Below, piece by piece: positions 16,787-25,667 of a stretch of 64,000 nt of DNA; position 1 is the stretch's first letter; each line of letters opens with the position of its first letter. This DNA is from Shimia aestuarii (lineage in GTDB: Bacteria; Pseudomonadota; Alphaproteobacteria; Rhodobacterales; Rhodobacteraceae): NCBI RefSeq assembly GCF_022814865.1, contig NZ_JAKVRD010000013.1, forward strand, positions 35,527 to 99,526. Reading direction: 5' to 3'. The notes below the pieces were generated by a model. That model had not been told where the DNA came from. It did no database searches and was given only the letters and a program-made list of their open reading frames with translations. A program made the translations under genes and the position numbers.

Positions 16787-17659
16787 ATGATCTATCAAAG
16801 CGCACAGGACTGGCGGGACGCCGAGCAGAAGAAGGTGCTTCTCTTCGGCATGTCTGGCCTTGGAAAAACACATGTTTCCAACACCTTGCGCTCTCAAGGC
16901 GATTGGTTTCACTATTCCATCGACTACCGTATCGGCACCCGCTACATGGGCGAACACATCACGGATTCCTGTATCCAGGCCGCGATGGAGCACCCCTACC
17001 TGCGCGAAATGCTGCTGCGGGATGCGATCTATATCGCCCCCAACGTCCACACCCACGACCTCACCGCCGTCTCCACCTACCTCAGCAAACCCGGCAACCC
17101 CGCCAAGAACGGCCTGCCCATCGACGAATATCGTCGCCGTCAGGATCAGTTTAAAAACGCGGAAATTCATGCACTTATGGACACCGAGCATTTCATTGAC
17201 CGGGCCCGCAAAGTCTATGGATACGACCATTTCATCTGCGACACGGGCGGTTCGATCTGCGAGTGGGTCGACCCGTCGAACCCCGCCGACACCATCATGA
17301 CCGAGCTTTCGGCCCAGACGCTTATGGTCTGGATCGAAGGCTCCGACGCCCACACCGAGGAACTCGTGCGCCGCTTCGACGCCGCGCCGAAACCGATGGC
17401 GTATCAGCCTGAGTTCCTTTCGCGTGCGTGGTCGGAATATCTCAATGAATTCAAAGTCCAAGAAGACGCGGTTGATCCCGATCATTTCATCCGCTGGACC
17501 TATGCACAGGCGCTTGCCCATCGCCAACCGCGCTACGCAGCGATGGCCAATTGGGGCGTGACCGTCTGTGCCGAAGAGGTCGCCGCCGTCCAAAGCGCTG
17601 TCGATTTCGAAGACTTGATCGCCAAGGCTCTTGATCGCCGCACCGAAACCCCTACCTAA
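16787..17659 (+). CDS. P-loop ATPase upstream of metA, unknown role
   Basis: A 290-residue soluble protein with a Walker A motif ([12 protein letters not shown], about residues 20-31) close to the N-terminus, then [34 protein letters not shown] and [11 protein letters not shown], which suit the core strands of a kinase-like or dephospho-CoA-kinase-like P-loop fold. The frame is open from 16700, but the ATG at 16787 follows GAGGGACAG and starts at the fold. It sits 32 bases before metA on the same strand. I recall this gene order in other Rhodobacterales, which would link it to methionine or homoserine metabolism, but no function is established. Confidence 0.72.
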   Translation: MIYQSAQDWRDAEQKKVLLFGMSGLGKTHVSNTLRSQGDWFHYSIDYRIGTRYMGEHITDSCIQAAMEHPYLREMLLRDAIYIAPNVHTHDLTAVSTYLSKPGNPAKNGLPIDEYRRRQDQFKNAEIHALMDTEHFIDRARKVYGYDHFICDTGGSICEWVDPSNPADTIMTELSAQTLMVWIEGSDAHTEELVRRFDAAPKPMAYQPEFLSRAWSEYLNEFKVQEDAVDPDHFIRWTYAQALAHRQPRYAAMANWGVTVCAEEVAAVQSAVDFEDLIAKALDRRTETPT

Positions 17660-17691
17660 CCCTCTGCAATCCAACAAGAAGTTCAGAACCC

Positions 17692-18615
17692 ATGCCGATA
17701 AAACTGCCCTCCGACCTGCCTGCCTATGACGTGCTCTCGCGCGAAGGCGTCATGGTCATGTCCGAGGATCAGGCTGCCCGGCAGGACATCCGCCCGTTGC
17801 GGATTGGCCTTTTGAACCTCATGCCCAAGAAGATCCAGACCGAGAACCAATTCGCCCGCCTGATCGGGGCCACCGCGATTCAGATCGAGCTTTCTCTGAT
17901 CCGCATGAGCGAGCACAAACCCCGCAATACCGGGGCCGATCACATGGCCGAATTCTACCGTCCTTTCAACGAGGTAAAGGCCACGGGCGAGAAATTCGAC
18001 GGGTTCATCATCACTGGCGCGCCGATCGAACACCTTTCCTTTACCGATGTCACCTATTGGAAGGAACTGTGCGAGGTTTTTGAGTGGACCAAGACCCATG
18101 TTCATTCGACGTTCGGCGTCTGCTGGGGCGGCATGGCGATGATCAACTACTTTCACGGGGTCAAGAAACACATGCTCGACGCCAAGGCCTTTGGCTGTTT
18201 CCGGCATCGCAACATGGACCCCGCCTCGCACTACCTGCGCGGTTTCTCGGATGATTGCGTCATCCCTGTGAGCCGCTGGACCGAGATGAAACAAGGCGAG
18301 ATCGATGCGATCCCGGCCCTCAAGACATTGTTGTCCTCCGATACGGTCGGCCCCTGCCTCGTTGAGGAACCGGACCGCCGCGCGCTCTATATCTTCAATC
18401 ACTTTGAGTATGATAGCGACACGCTCAAACAGGAATATGATCGCGACGTGGCCGACGGCACCCCGATCAACGTCCCTGCAAACTACTATCCGGACGACGA
18501 TCCGACAAAACCTCCGCTCAATCGCTGGAGAAGTCACGCGCACCTGCTATATGGCAATTGGATCACCGAGATCTACGAAACAACGCCGTATGACATGAGC
18601 GAGATTGGCCATTAA
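17692..18615 (+). CDS. metA: Homoserine O-acetyltransferase (MetA family)
   Basis: A 307-residue MetA enzyme that acylates homoserine as the first committed step of methionine synthesis. Catalytic residues are visible: Cys144 in FGVCWGGM, and His237 and Glu239 in FNHFEYD. The residue that sets acyl-CoA choice in this family (position 111 in E. coli MetA numbering, offset by two here) is Glu113 in GAPIEH, not Gly as in E. coli; Glu is known to favour acetyl-CoA over succinyl-CoA. The enzyme is thus best called an acetyltransferase despite its MetA fold. Only 32 bases separate it from the ATPase gene, so there is no room for a SAM-II riboswitch directly before it. Confidence 0.93.
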   Translation: MPIKLPSDLPAYDVLSREGVMVMSEDQAARQDIRPLRIGLLNLMPKKIQTENQFARLIGATAIQIELSLIRMSEHKPRNTGADHMAEFYRPFNEVKATGEKFDGFIITGAPIEHLSFTDVTYWKELCEVFEWTKTHVHSTFGVCWGGMAMINYFHGVKKHMLDAKAFGCFRHRNMDPASHYLRGFSDDCVIPVSRWTEMKQGEIDAIPALKTLLSSDTVGPCLVEEPDRRALYIFNHFEYDSDTLKQEYDRDVADGTPINVPANYYPDDDPTKPPLNRWRSHAHLLYGNWITEIYETTPYDMSEIGH

Positions 18616-19558
18616 ACTCCTGATTTACCTTGTTATTCTCCTTGCGCTCTTTGCCGCGCTGACGCTCTACCTTGCCAAGCGGCACGAACGCCGCGCCGAG
18701 GCGAGCCACCCGCCCGAGGGCCAATTCGTGACGATTGACGGCCACCGCGTGCACGTCGTCGTGCGCGGTTCTGGCCCCGATCTCGTGCTGATCCATGGCG
18801 CGAGCGGCAGCACCCGCGACATGACTTTTGAGCTCGTCGGTCATCTTGAGGATCGCTACCGCGTCTTGGTCTTTGATCGCCCCGGCCTCGGCTATACCGA
18901 CCGGATCAACAGCACCGGCGCGACCATCACCCAACAGGCCGACCTCCTGTCGCGCGCCGCCGCCGAACTCGGCGCTGAGGCCCCCATCGTCATGGGCCAG
19001 AGCTATGGCGGCGCCGTGGCGCTTGCATGGGCCGTGCACTACCCCGAGCGCATCTCGGCCCTCGTGCCCCTCGCCGCTGCTTCGGGCACATGGGAAACAG
19101 GCCTCGACGCCTTCTACCGCGTGACCTCGCACCCTTGGCTCGGCCCGCTCGCGATCCCCCTCATCACCGCCTATGTGAGCGACGACTATGTGGCGGGCGT
19201 CATGGAAGGCATCTTCACGCCACAGGCCGTCCCCGAGGGCTATAGCGCCTACTTTGGCCCCGGACTGACACTGCGCCGCAAGACCCTGCGCGCCAATGCC
19301 CTGCAACGCGCCAATCTCCTCGACGAAATCGACGCCCTCGTGCCGCGCTACGGCGAGATCGAGGTGCCAACCGAGATCGTCCATGGCGACTCTGATCCCA
19401 CCGTCCCCGCCTGGAACCACGCCGAACGCCTCGTGGCCCGCATTCCCGGCGCAACTCTGACGCTCCTGCCCGGGATCGGCCACATGCCCCAGCACGTCGC
19501 CGCCCCCGAGGTCGCCGCCGCCATCGACCGCGCCGCCGCGCGCGCCGGATTGCACTAA
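18605..19558 (+). CDS. Alpha/beta-hydrolase with N-terminal membrane anchor
   Basis: A 317-residue hydrolase. Residues 4-22 ([20 protein letters not shown]) form a membrane anchor. The fold follows with the oxyanion LIHGASGS, nucleophile elbow GQSYGGA, acidic residue in HGDSDPTVP and final His in GIGHMPQH. The start is a TTG at 18605 that overlaps the metA stop by 11 bases; no ATG in frame gives the anchor. Coupling to metA is likely, but whether it acts in the same pathway is unclear; it is unlike MetX in lacking the usual motif order. Confidence 0.82.
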   Translation: MAIKLLIYLVILLALFAALTLYLAKRHERRAEASHPPEGQFVTIDGHRVHVVVRGSGPDLVLIHGASGSTRDMTFELVGHLEDRYRVLVFDRPGLGYTDRINSTGATITQQADLLSRAAAELGAEAPIVMGQSYGGAVALAWAVHYPERISALVPLAAASGTWETGLDAFYRVTSHPWLGPLAIPLITAYVSDDYVAGVMEGIFTPQAVPEGYSAYFGPGLTLRRKTLRANALQRANLLDEIDALVPRYGEIEVPTEIVHGDSDPTVPAWNHAERLVARIPGATLTLLPGIGHMPQHVAAPEVAAAIDRAAARAGLH

Positions 19559-19600
19559 TCCGCCCTGAGCGCCATATTGGGTCAAAACTGGAGAGGTTTC

Positions 19601-20470
19601 ATGGAGCTGCCCTTCGACGGCGCGATTAGCGACTATTACGAGAACCACGCCCCCGATGTTGTGCGGGACGCGATCCGCGACGCGGACAAGAAGGATATCC
19701 TCGACAGCGACTACCCGCATACCACCCCGATGCGCGGCAAGGACTACGATAAGGAAATCGCGGCGCTTCAGGTCGAACTGGTCAAGCTGCAACGCTGGGC
19801 CAAGGATAGCGGCGCCCGTGTCGCCATCGTGTTCGAGGGCCGTGATGCTGCCGGAAAAGGCGGCACAATCAAGCGCTTCCGAGAGAATCTTAATCCTCGT
19901 GGCGCGCGCGTCGTCGCCCTCCCCAAACCGACCGACGCTGAACAGACGCAATGGTATTTCCAACGCTATATCGACCATCTGCCCTCAGGCGGCGAAATCG
20001 TCTTCTTCGACCGTTCTTGGTATAACCGGGGCGTCGTCGAGAAGGTCTTTGAGTTTTGCACCGACGACCAGCGCGATCATTTCTTCCGCCAGGTGCCGGA
20101 TTTCGAGTCGATGCTCGTCGACGAGGGCATCCACCTGTTCAAGTTCTGGCTCAATGTCGGGCGCGCCGAACAGCTCCGCCGCTTCCTCAAACGCGAATCC
20201 GACCCGCTCAAGCAATGGAAGCTGAGCTGGATCGACGTAGAGGGCCTCAAACGCTGGGACGCCTATACCAAGGCCATCGGCGAGACCCTGACCTTAAGCC
20301 ATAGCGTCGCCGCGCCCTGGACCGTGATCCGCTCTGACGACAAAAAGCGCGCCCGCCTCATGGCCATGCGCAGCGTGCTCTCCGCCCTGCCCTATGACCG
20401 CAAGGACGAGGCCGCGATTGGCGAGATCGACGCGAAAATCTGCGGCGGCCCCGAGATCTGGAATGGCTAA
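19601..20470 (+). CDS. ppk2: Polyphosphate kinase 2
   Basis: A 289-residue single-domain PPK2 enzyme that transfers phosphate between polyphosphate and nucleotides. Walker A is GRDAAGKGG (residues 80-88), the Walker B/lid region is [13 protein letters not shown], followed by the family LFKFWLNV and ISWIDVE-like ([15 protein letters not shown]) motifs. The frame is open from 19577 by a TTG, but the ATG at 19601 follows GGAGAGG and is preferred. The end overlaps the TetR gene by eight bases, suggesting that the two are translated together. Subclass (NDP- or NMP-using) cannot be settled by eye. Confidence 0.93.
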   Translation: MELPFDGAISDYYENHAPDVVRDAIRDADKKDILDSDYPHTTPMRGKDYDKEIAALQVELVKLQRWAKDSGARVAIVFEGRDAAGKGGTIKRFRENLNPRGARVVALPKPTDAEQTQWYFQRYIDHLPSGGEIVFFDRSWYNRGVVEKVFEFCTDDQRDHFFRQVPDFESMLVDEGIHLFKFWLNVGRAEQLRRFLKRESDPLKQWKLSWIDVEGLKRWDAYTKAIGETLTLSHSVAAPWTVIRSDDKKRARLMAMRSVLSALPYDRKDEAAIGEIDAKICGGPEIWNG

Positions 20471-21083
20471 GAAACGCGGCTATCATCACGGCAATCTGCG
20501 TCAGGCCCTCGTCGAGGCGGCCTTGATGCTGATCGAATCCAAGGGCCCCACCGGTTTTACCCTCTCTGAGGCCGCGAAACAGGCGGGCGTCACCCCCGCC
20601 GCCGTCTACCGTCATTTCGAAGGCCGCGAAGACCTCATCGCCGAGGCCGCGCGACAAGGCTACGAGATTTTCGCCGATGTGATGCAATACGCCTACGACA
20701 AGGGCCAACCCTCCGCGCTTGCCGCGTTTGAGGCCACGGGCCGCGCCTATCTCGCCTTTGCCCGCAAATACCCCGGCCACTACATCGCCATGTTCGAAAG
20801 CGGTATCTCCGTCAATCGCACCCCGGAACTCGCCGCCGTCTCGGCCCGCGCCCGTGGCGTGCTTGAGAAAGCCGCCGCCGATCTCTCGGAGCATATCCCG
20901 CCGGAAAAACGACCCCCCGCCGCGATGTTCTCGGCCCATATCTGGGCGCTGAGCCATGGCGTCGTCGAATTGTTCGCCCGCAACTCTCCGGGCACCCAAG
21001 CGCCCTTCCCGCCCGAAGATCTCCTTGAGACGGGGATTGGCGTCTACCTGCGTGGCCTCGGCCTGATCGCACCGGACCGCTGA
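20463..21083 (+). CDS. TetR/AcrR-family regulator
   Basis: A 206-residue repressor-type protein. The N-terminal HTH is clear: [59 protein letters not shown]. The C-terminal ligand domain contains [15 protein letters not shown], the WHG motif of the TetR_C_33 type. The ATG at 20463 overlaps the ppk2 stop, so it may regulate the ppk2 unit or a target elsewhere. The longer upstream frame reads through ppk2 and is not used. Confidence 0.9.
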   Translation: MAKKRGYHHGNLRQALVEAALMLIESKGPTGFTLSEAAKQAGVTPAAVYRHFEGREDLIAEAARQGYEIFADVMQYAYDKGQPSALAAFEATGRAYLAFARKYPGHYIAMFESGISVNRTPELAAVSARARGVLEKAAADLSEHIPPEKRPPAAMFSAHIWALSHGVVELFARNSPGTQAPFPPEDLLETGIGVYLRGLGLIAPDR

Positions 21084-21095
21084 GAAAGGCCCCCC

Positions 21096-21878
21096 ATGCC
21101 ACGGCTGTTCCAAAGCGAATTCACCTACCCCAACGGGTTTGCCGACCTCGCCGAGGATGTCCCAAGCCGCCGCCTGCCGTATCCAGAGATGGAAGACACC
21201 CTGCGCTCGGTCTCCGCGCCGGGGCTGGACGCGCTGGCCAAGACACGGGCACAGGCGCCCGACCCGTCCGCCTTCCCCGAGACCGCGCCAACGCCGAAAC
21301 CCGCCCCCCAGAAATATCTCGAACTGCGCCGCGAATTCGACGGCCAACCAGAGCTTCTCGCGCTGCATGCCCTGACCATCGCCGCCGCGCGTCGCGCCGA
21401 TCCGCCCGAAATCGCCCGCGCCCTTTTTCTCGAGATGTGGCAGGATCACGCGCCCTTCCTTCTCGATCACCTCGACCGCCGCTGGCAGCTTTCCGCGCTC
21501 CAAACCTTTCGCGATTTCGGCACCAACGAAGACCAACGCCGCGCCGCCTCCGAATTGACCGTGTTCTTTGCGCTCACCAAACTCTACGAGACCGAACGCC
21601 TCTATAGTGGCGAAAAGGCCAAGAGCCCCTTCTCCCTCGACACGCGCGCCCGTGGCGGGTTGCCGATGGGGCTGACGGGCTATTCCATGCGTGCCGGGGA
21701 TCTCGACCGCACGCTCCTCGGCATGCTCTGGCAAAGCGCCGAGGCCGATCCGGTCCTGCGCCCGCTCGCCTGTCGCCTGCTGACCGACCTCAACCGCGAC
21801 CGCAGTAGCCTCTTCCGTCGCCTACGCCTCATGCGCCGCGACTGGAAGCGCCGCCACAAGAGTAAGCGAACGCCTTAA
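21096..21878 (+). CDS. Conserved hypothetical protein
   Basis: A 260-residue soluble protein; I do not recognise a named domain. It has a proline-rich stretch (residues 50-75, PSAFPETAPTPKPAPQKY) followed by an all-helical region with LFLEMWQDHAPFLLDHLDRRWQLSALQTF and a very basic end (RRLRLMRRDWKRRHKSKRTP). There is no signal peptide or membrane segment. It lies 12 bases after the TetR gene and so probably belongs to the same transcription unit as ppk2. The basic tail could bind nucleic acid or polyphosphate, which would fit the neighbour, but this is speculation. Confidence 0.65.
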   Translation: MPRLFQSEFTYPNGFADLAEDVPSRRLPYPEMEDTLRSVSAPGLDALAKTRAQAPDPSAFPETAPTPKPAPQKYLELRREFDGQPELLALHALTIAAARRADPPEIARALFLEMWQDHAPFLLDHLDRRWQLSALQTFRDFGTNEDQRRAASELTVFFALTKLYETERLYSGEKAKSPFSLDTRARGGLPMGLTGYSMRAGDLDRTLLGMLWQSAEADPVLRPLACRLLTDLNRDRSSLFRRLRLMRRDWKRRHKSKRTP

Positions 21879-21880
21879 CC

Positions 21881-21959
21881 TCTTCCTCTTGCCGGAAATA
21901 TCCCCGCCGGAGGCAGACCGCATGCAAAGCATGCTCATAAAGCGCGCGCCTTGGCGCGC
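21881..21959 (+). repeat. Short dispersed post-stop element, copy C, with hairpin module
   Basis: TCTTCCTCTTGCCGGAAATA and TCCCCGCCGGAGGC start two bases after the stop codon of the preceding gene. A small GCATGC-AAA-GCATGC hairpin (21920-21934) and a GCGCGC...CTTGG...GCGCAC hairpin (about 21942-21961) follow. The last module also follows copy F at 60013. Confidence 0.75.
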
Positions 21960-21980
21960 ACCGCTAGATTGCCCAAACGC

Positions 21981-22004
21981 AAAAGGGCCGCCCGAAGGCG
22001 ACCC
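21981..22004 (-). terminator. Rho-independent terminator of rplM-rpsI
   Basis: On the minus strand GGGTCGCC-TTCG-GGCGGCCC forms an 8-bp stem with a TTCG tetraloop, followed by TTTTGC. It lies about 25 bases beyond the rpsI stop. Confidence 0.9.
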
Positions 22005-22028
22005 CTGAAATCTCGTATCTCGTAAGGC

Positions 22029-22514
22029 TTAACGCTTCGAGAACTGGAACGAACGACGGGCTTTGCGCTTACCGTATTTCTTACGTTCCACCACGCGGCT
22101 GTCGCGGGTCAGGAAGCCAGCGGCCTTGAGCGGCGCGCGCAAGGACGGTTCGTAAAGCTGAAGCGCTTTCGAGATACCGTGCTTGACGGCACCGGCCTGA
22201 CCGGTGAGACCGCCGCCTTTGACGGTGGCGTAGACGTCGAATTCGCCTTCCACACCGGCAACCTGGAACGGCTGGCGCAGGATCAGCTGAAGCACGGGAC
22301 GTGCAAAATACTTGTCCTGGTCCTTGCCATTGACGACGACCTTGCCCGAACCGGGCTTGATCCAGACGCGCGCAACGGCGTCTTTACGTTTGCCGGTCGC
22401 GTAGGAGCGGCCGAGTTCGTCACGAACGGGTTCACGCGGAGCTTCGATATCAACGATGGTTTCGCCACCGGCGACCTCGTTCAGCTCTTCAAGCGAGTTG
22501 ATTTGATCAGCCAT
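22029..22514 (-). CDS. rpsI: 30S ribosomal protein S9
   Basis: A 161-residue S9. The conserved core starts [26 protein letters not shown], continues with [19 protein letters not shown] and ends RRSFQFSKR, the universally conserved basic tail that reaches the tRNA site. About 30 acidic residues precede the core, which is normal for alphaproteobacteria. It is 3 bases downstream of rplM. Confidence 0.97.
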   Translation of the reverse strand: MADQINSLEELNEVAGGETIVDIEAPREPVRDELGRSYATGKRKDAVARVWIKPGSGKVVVNGKDQDKYFARPVLQLILRQPFQVAGVEGEFDVYATVKGGGLTGQAGAVKHGISKALQLYEPSLRAPLKAAGFLTRDSRVVERKKYGKRKARRSFQFSKR

Positions 22515-22517
22515 TGA

Positions 22518-22979
22518 TTAGCTCCGGGTGTTCTTCGAGTTCATGGATTTGACATCCAGCACTTCCGGCGACTGCGCCTCATGCGGATGCTCGGTGCCGG
22601 CATAGACACGCAGGTTGGTCATCTGCTTGCGCGACAGGCGGTTGCCCGGAAGCATGCGCTGAACCGCTTTCATGACCACGCGCTCGGGGTATTCGCCCTC
22701 GAGAAGCTCGCCCGCGGTGCGCGACTTGATGCCGCCCGGGTGGCCAGTGTGCCAGTAATAGTTCTTGTCCGAACGTTTCTTGCCGGTGAGCTGGACCTTG
22801 TCAGCGTTGATAACGATGACGTTGTCGCCCATGTCCATGTTCGGGGTGAAGGACGCCTTGTGCTTGCCGCGCAGGCGCATGGCAACGATCGAGGCAAGAC
22901 GGCCCAGAACAACGCCCTCGGCGTCGATCAGGATCCATTTCTTGTCGATGTCTGCCGGAGTAGCAGAAAAGGTTTTCAT
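22518..22979 (-). CDS. rplM: 50S ribosomal protein L13
   Basis: A 153-residue L13, first gene of the rplM-rpsI pair. It contains [18 protein letters not shown] near the start, the [13 protein letters not shown] strand, [12 protein letters not shown] and a family-typical [29 protein letters not shown] strong promoter lies upstream, as expected for a ribosomal operon. Confidence 0.97.
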   Translation of the reverse strand: MKTFSATPADIDKKWILIDAEGVVLGRLASIVAMRLRGKHKASFTPNMDMGDNVIVINADKVQLTGKKRSDKNYYWHTGHPGGIKSRTAGELLEGEYPERVVMKAVQRMLPGNRLSRKQMTNLRVYAGTEHPHEAQSPEVLDVKSMNSKNTRS

Positions 22980-23045
22980 GTGAGTCTACCTGACTTTTGG
23001 TTGACGGATGCGCAGGAAACCAACGCACCTGAATTCGATGGGCGG

Positions 23046-23073
23046 GTTATAAAGGGGCCACACGCACAGTCAA
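23046..23073 (-). promoter_or_regulatory. Sigma-70 type promoter for rplM-rpsI
   Basis: On the minus strand TTGACT (23073-23068) and TATAAC (23051-23046) are separated by 16 bases, about 67 bases before the rplM ATG. Both hexamers are near consensus. Confidence 0.65.
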
Positions 23074-23186
23074 GCGCACAAAACGCGAATTAATCACGCA
23101 ATTTCAATGGCTTGAAAATTAGGTATCATTTTACCCCACAAAATACCCCCGCAAAACCACGTCTCGCAGGGGATTTCTGTGCCGCG

Positions 23187-24170
23187 TCACTCGGGGACAC
23201 AGATTTCCTTGCGGCTGATGGCAAGCACGGTGCGGATGACCAGTTTGACCATCACCCCCGCCAGCACCACAAGGAGCAGCGTGCCAATGACCACATGCGC
23301 CTCCGATCCGGTCTTGCGCGCAAACAGGAACGACGCGATCGTCATCGCCGCAATCGGAAAGCTAAGCGCCCACCAAGGCAGCGCAAAGGGCAACTTGGCA
23401 AGCTTCGGCACCTGAACGGCGATCAGGATGGTGAAAAGATACCCGATATTGAGCAGGATGCGCGCGAACGGATCAATCTCGCCTGTCAGGTTCACATAGG
23501 CAAGGAACGCAACGGCGGGCGGCGCGATGAGGATGACAAGCGTCGGGAAAAGCTTGCCGGGGATCGGGTTGTGAAAGATGAGACGGTTAAACACCAGTGT
23601 CAGCAGAACCACCCAGAAGATCATGCCTGTCGAGAAGAACAGCCAGGAAAGCTCGACATAGCCAAGCTGCGCCCCCGCGACGGGAACAACCACGTTGCCC
23701 ACTGCCGGGATGAACCAAGCGGGCGTCAACTGCCCAACCTCAAAGGCCCGGTGGCTGATCCAGCCCGAGACCACCGCAACAGTCAGAAGCCCCTGAAGCG
23801 CCGCGCCGATCATCCAAAGCCCCCGCGCCGTGTCCGGAAAATGCGACAGCATCGCCGTCGAGATCAGAAGAATCGAGATCGACACCGCCGGGAAAAAGGC
23901 AAGGCGCACCGGGTGCTGCCACTCATGCACCACAGCCTGCGGATAGAGGATGGCCTTGGCGATATAGAGGATGGCAATGACGCAGAAGGCCGCGATCCCG
24001 GTCCACATCGCCACCGTCGAGGCCGTGCCAAGGCTCGGGTAGACATGTGCCCCCGCATGAAGCGCGAGCGTCAGGCCCATCAGGCCCATGACCACCGCGA
24101 AGAACGGCACAGGAAAGTGCTTGAGCCGCGGCTCGGTTTCAGAAGCGTCTGTCAGGGTCATATCTGTCAC
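23187..24170 (-). CDS. SLAC1/TehA-type anion channel or transporter
   Basis: A 327-residue protein with ten predicted membrane helices, the plan of the TehA/SLAC1 family (tellurite-resistance/C4-dicarboxylate transporter, voltage-dependent anion channel). Typical pieces are KHFPVPFFAVVMGLMGLTLA at the start, LTPAWFIPAVGNVVVPVAG in the middle and LPFALPWWALSFPIAAMTIA near the end, with pore phenylalanines. The first codon appears to be GTG at 24170, with a GAGAAGG site upstream; an ATG at 24161 is an alternative. An FNR-type site lies 59 bases upstream, so expression probably responds to low oxygen. The permeating anion is not known. Confidence 0.88.
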   Translation of the reverse strand: MTDMTLTDASETEPRLKHFPVPFFAVVMGLMGLTLALHAGAHVYPSLGTASTVAMWTGIAAFCVIAILYIAKAILYPQAVVHEWQHPVRLAFFPAVSISILLISTAMLSHFPDTARGLWMIGAALQGLLTVAVVSGWISHRAFEVGQLTPAWFIPAVGNVVVPVAGAQLGYVELSWLFFSTGMIFWVVLLTLVFNRLIFHNPIPGKLFPTLVILIAPPAVAFLAYVNLTGEIDPFARILLNIGYLFTILIAVQVPKLAKLPFALPWWALSFPIAAMTIASFLFARKTGSEAHVVIGTLLLVVLAGVMVKLVIRTVLAISRKEICVPE

Positions 24171-24228
24171 GGGAACTCATCCTTCTCACATGAGGCTCCC
24201 CGTCTCGCACAGAGCGGGGTCACTTGCG

Positions 24229-24242
24229 TTGACACATATCAA
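24229..24242 (-). promoter_or_regulatory. FNR/FnrL-type binding site
   Basis: TTGACACATATCAA fits TTGAT-N4-ATCAA with a single mismatch and is almost palindromic. It is placed 59-72 bases upstream of the SLAC1-type gene, a position that suits activation. Confidence 0.6.
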
Positions 24243-24339
24243 TTTTTGAATAGAAAGATATATCCAAAATGTCGCAAACGACATTTCACGCCCCGCGCGT
24301 TGCCTTCATCCGACCATTTGCAAAGCCGCCACGGACGCA

Positions 24340-24372
24340 ATACCGACGGAATACCGACGTGATACCGAACGC
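24340..24372 (+). repeat. Three tandem 11-bp units (type ATACCGACGNN), copy 2
   Basis: ATACCGACGGA, ATACCGACGTG and a degenerate ATACCGAACGC follow each other, preceded by a partial unit ACGGACGCA. T-rich sequence and GTTAAC follow at 24395, as in copy 1 (16669-16701). It lies between the SLAC1 promoter and the end of the thioesterase gene. Confidence 0.78.
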
Positions 24373-24395
24373 TGTTTTCGCCCTTTTAGGTCGCG

Positions 24396-24824
24396 TTAAC
24401 CCGCGCGTTTGGGGGGGATCGAATAGGTCATGGTCGAACGCGCCACCGGCGCCTCAACCCCTTCGGAATAAATAAGAATATCCACAACCGAGAGCGTCCG
24501 ACCAAGCTTTAGAAGCGTCGCCTTGGCGATGATATCCTTGCCTGCCTCGGGCTTGCGCATGAAATCGAGCGAACAACTCGTTGTCACCGCCAAAGCCACC
24601 CTCCCGATCTGCCCCATCGTGGCCACATAGGCCGCCACATCCGCAAGGCTGAACATGCTCGGCCCCGAGACCGTGCCGCCGGGGCGCAGGTGCCGATCCT
24701 GCACCTTGAGCCGCATCACGCACCCCGTCTCATCAAGGGATTCCACGGCGAAATCGTCGCTCACCTGCGGGAATATCTCCTCAAGATAGGCGCCCATTTC
24801 TTCTGCGGTCATTTTTGCGGACAT
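24396..24824 (-). CDS. PaaI-family hotdog thioesterase
   Basis: A 142-residue hotdog-fold protein that probably hydrolyses an acyl-CoA. The PaaI/YigI-like pattern is seen in RHLRPGGTVSGPSMFSLADVAAYVA (catalytic Asp in SLAD), LAVTTSCSLDFMRKP and ARSTMTYSIPPK. The frame is open to 25205 but overlaps the crotonase gene; the ATG at 24824 follows GGGAGGAAA and is right for the family. It diverges from the enoyl-CoA hydratase with 57 bases between, so the two likely serve one acyl-CoA pathway. Confidence 0.9.
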   Translation of the reverse strand: MSAKMTAEEMGAYLEEIFPQVSDDFAVESLDETGCVMRLKVQDRHLRPGGTVSGPSMFSLADVAAYVATMGQIGRVALAVTTSCSLDFMRKPEAGKDIIAKATLLKLGRTLSVVDILIYSEGVEAPVARSTMTYSIPPKRAG

Positions 24825-24881
24825 GTCTTTCCTCCCGTCGGCTTGGCGTTTAAGTTTGCCGCAAAGCCGGAGGAGAACAAG

Positions 24882-25667
24882 ATGGCAATTTTCGAACGTC
24901 GCGACGTTAATTCGATCGCGTATCTCAAGATGAATTCCCCCGAGCGGCTCAACGCCCTCTCCGACGAGATGCTTGCAGCGATGCAAGAGACGTTCAACTC
25001 TCTCAAGAACGACACTTCTGTGCGCGCTGTGGTGCTCTCGGGCGAAGGCAAGGTGTTCTGCGCCGGGCATGACCTCAAGCAGATGACCGCCGGGCGTCAG
25101 GCCGAAGATGGCGGAAAGGCTTATTTCAAAGACCTTTTCGACCGTTGCGCCCGCATGATGATGACGGTGCAGTCCATCCCGCAACCTGTCATTGCCCAAG
25201 TCCACGGCATCGCCACCGCCGCCGGCTGTCAGCTCGTCGCGACCTGCGATATGGCCGTTGCCGCGGAGGGCACGAAATTCGGCGTCAACGGCGTCAACAT
25301 CGGCCTGTTCTGCTCGACACCGATGGTCGCCCTAAGCCGCAATATCCCGCGCAAGAAAGCCTTCGAGATGCTCACCACAGGTAAGTTCATCCCTGCCGAC
25401 GAGGCCGAGGCGCTTGGCCTTGTGAACAAGGTTGTGCCACATGACGCGCTCGAGGCCGCGACCTCGGAGCTGGCCGAGACCCTCGCCGCCAAGCTTGGCG
25501 CCGCCGTGCGTATCGGCAAAAGCGCCTTCTACGAACAGGCCACGATGACCACCGAAGAGGCCTATGCCTACACAGGCGATGTCATGGTTGAGAACATGCT
25601 CTACCGCGATACCGCCGAGGGGATCGCCGCATTCCTCGAGAAACGCCCGCCGAACTGGGATCAATAA
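24882..25667 (+). CDS. Enoyl-CoA hydratase/isomerase family protein
   Basis: A 261-residue crotonase-fold enzyme. The CoA oxyanion segment GKVFCAGHDLKQM and the second oxyanion region QVHGIATAAGCQLVATCDMAVA, then FGVNGVNIGLFCSTPMVALSR are visible. The second catalytic glutamate of true hydratases is not obvious (the region reads NIGLFCS), so the reaction could be isomerisation or another crotonase chemistry. The ATG at 24882 follows GGAGAAC. It diverges from the hotdog thioesterase. Confidence 0.88.
   Translation: MAIFERRDVNSIAYLKMNSPERLNALSDEMLAAMQETFNSLKNDTSVRAVVLSGEGKVFCAGHDLKQMTAGRQAEDGGKAYFKDLFDRCARMMMTVQSIPQPVIAQVHGIATAAGCQLVATCDMAVAAEGTKFGVNGVNIGLFCSTPMVALSRNIPRKKAFEMLTTGKFIPADEAEALGLVNKVVPHDALEAATSELAETLAAKLGAAVRIGKSAFYEQATMTTEEAYAYTGDVMVENMLYRDTAEGIAAFLEKRPPNWDQ

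Noticed and set aside
17660..17691. SAM-II riboswitch before metA
   Set aside because: The gap is 32 bases, too short for the aptamer, and no matching pseudoknot was seen. A riboswitch before the whole operon at 16640-16786 was also not recognised.
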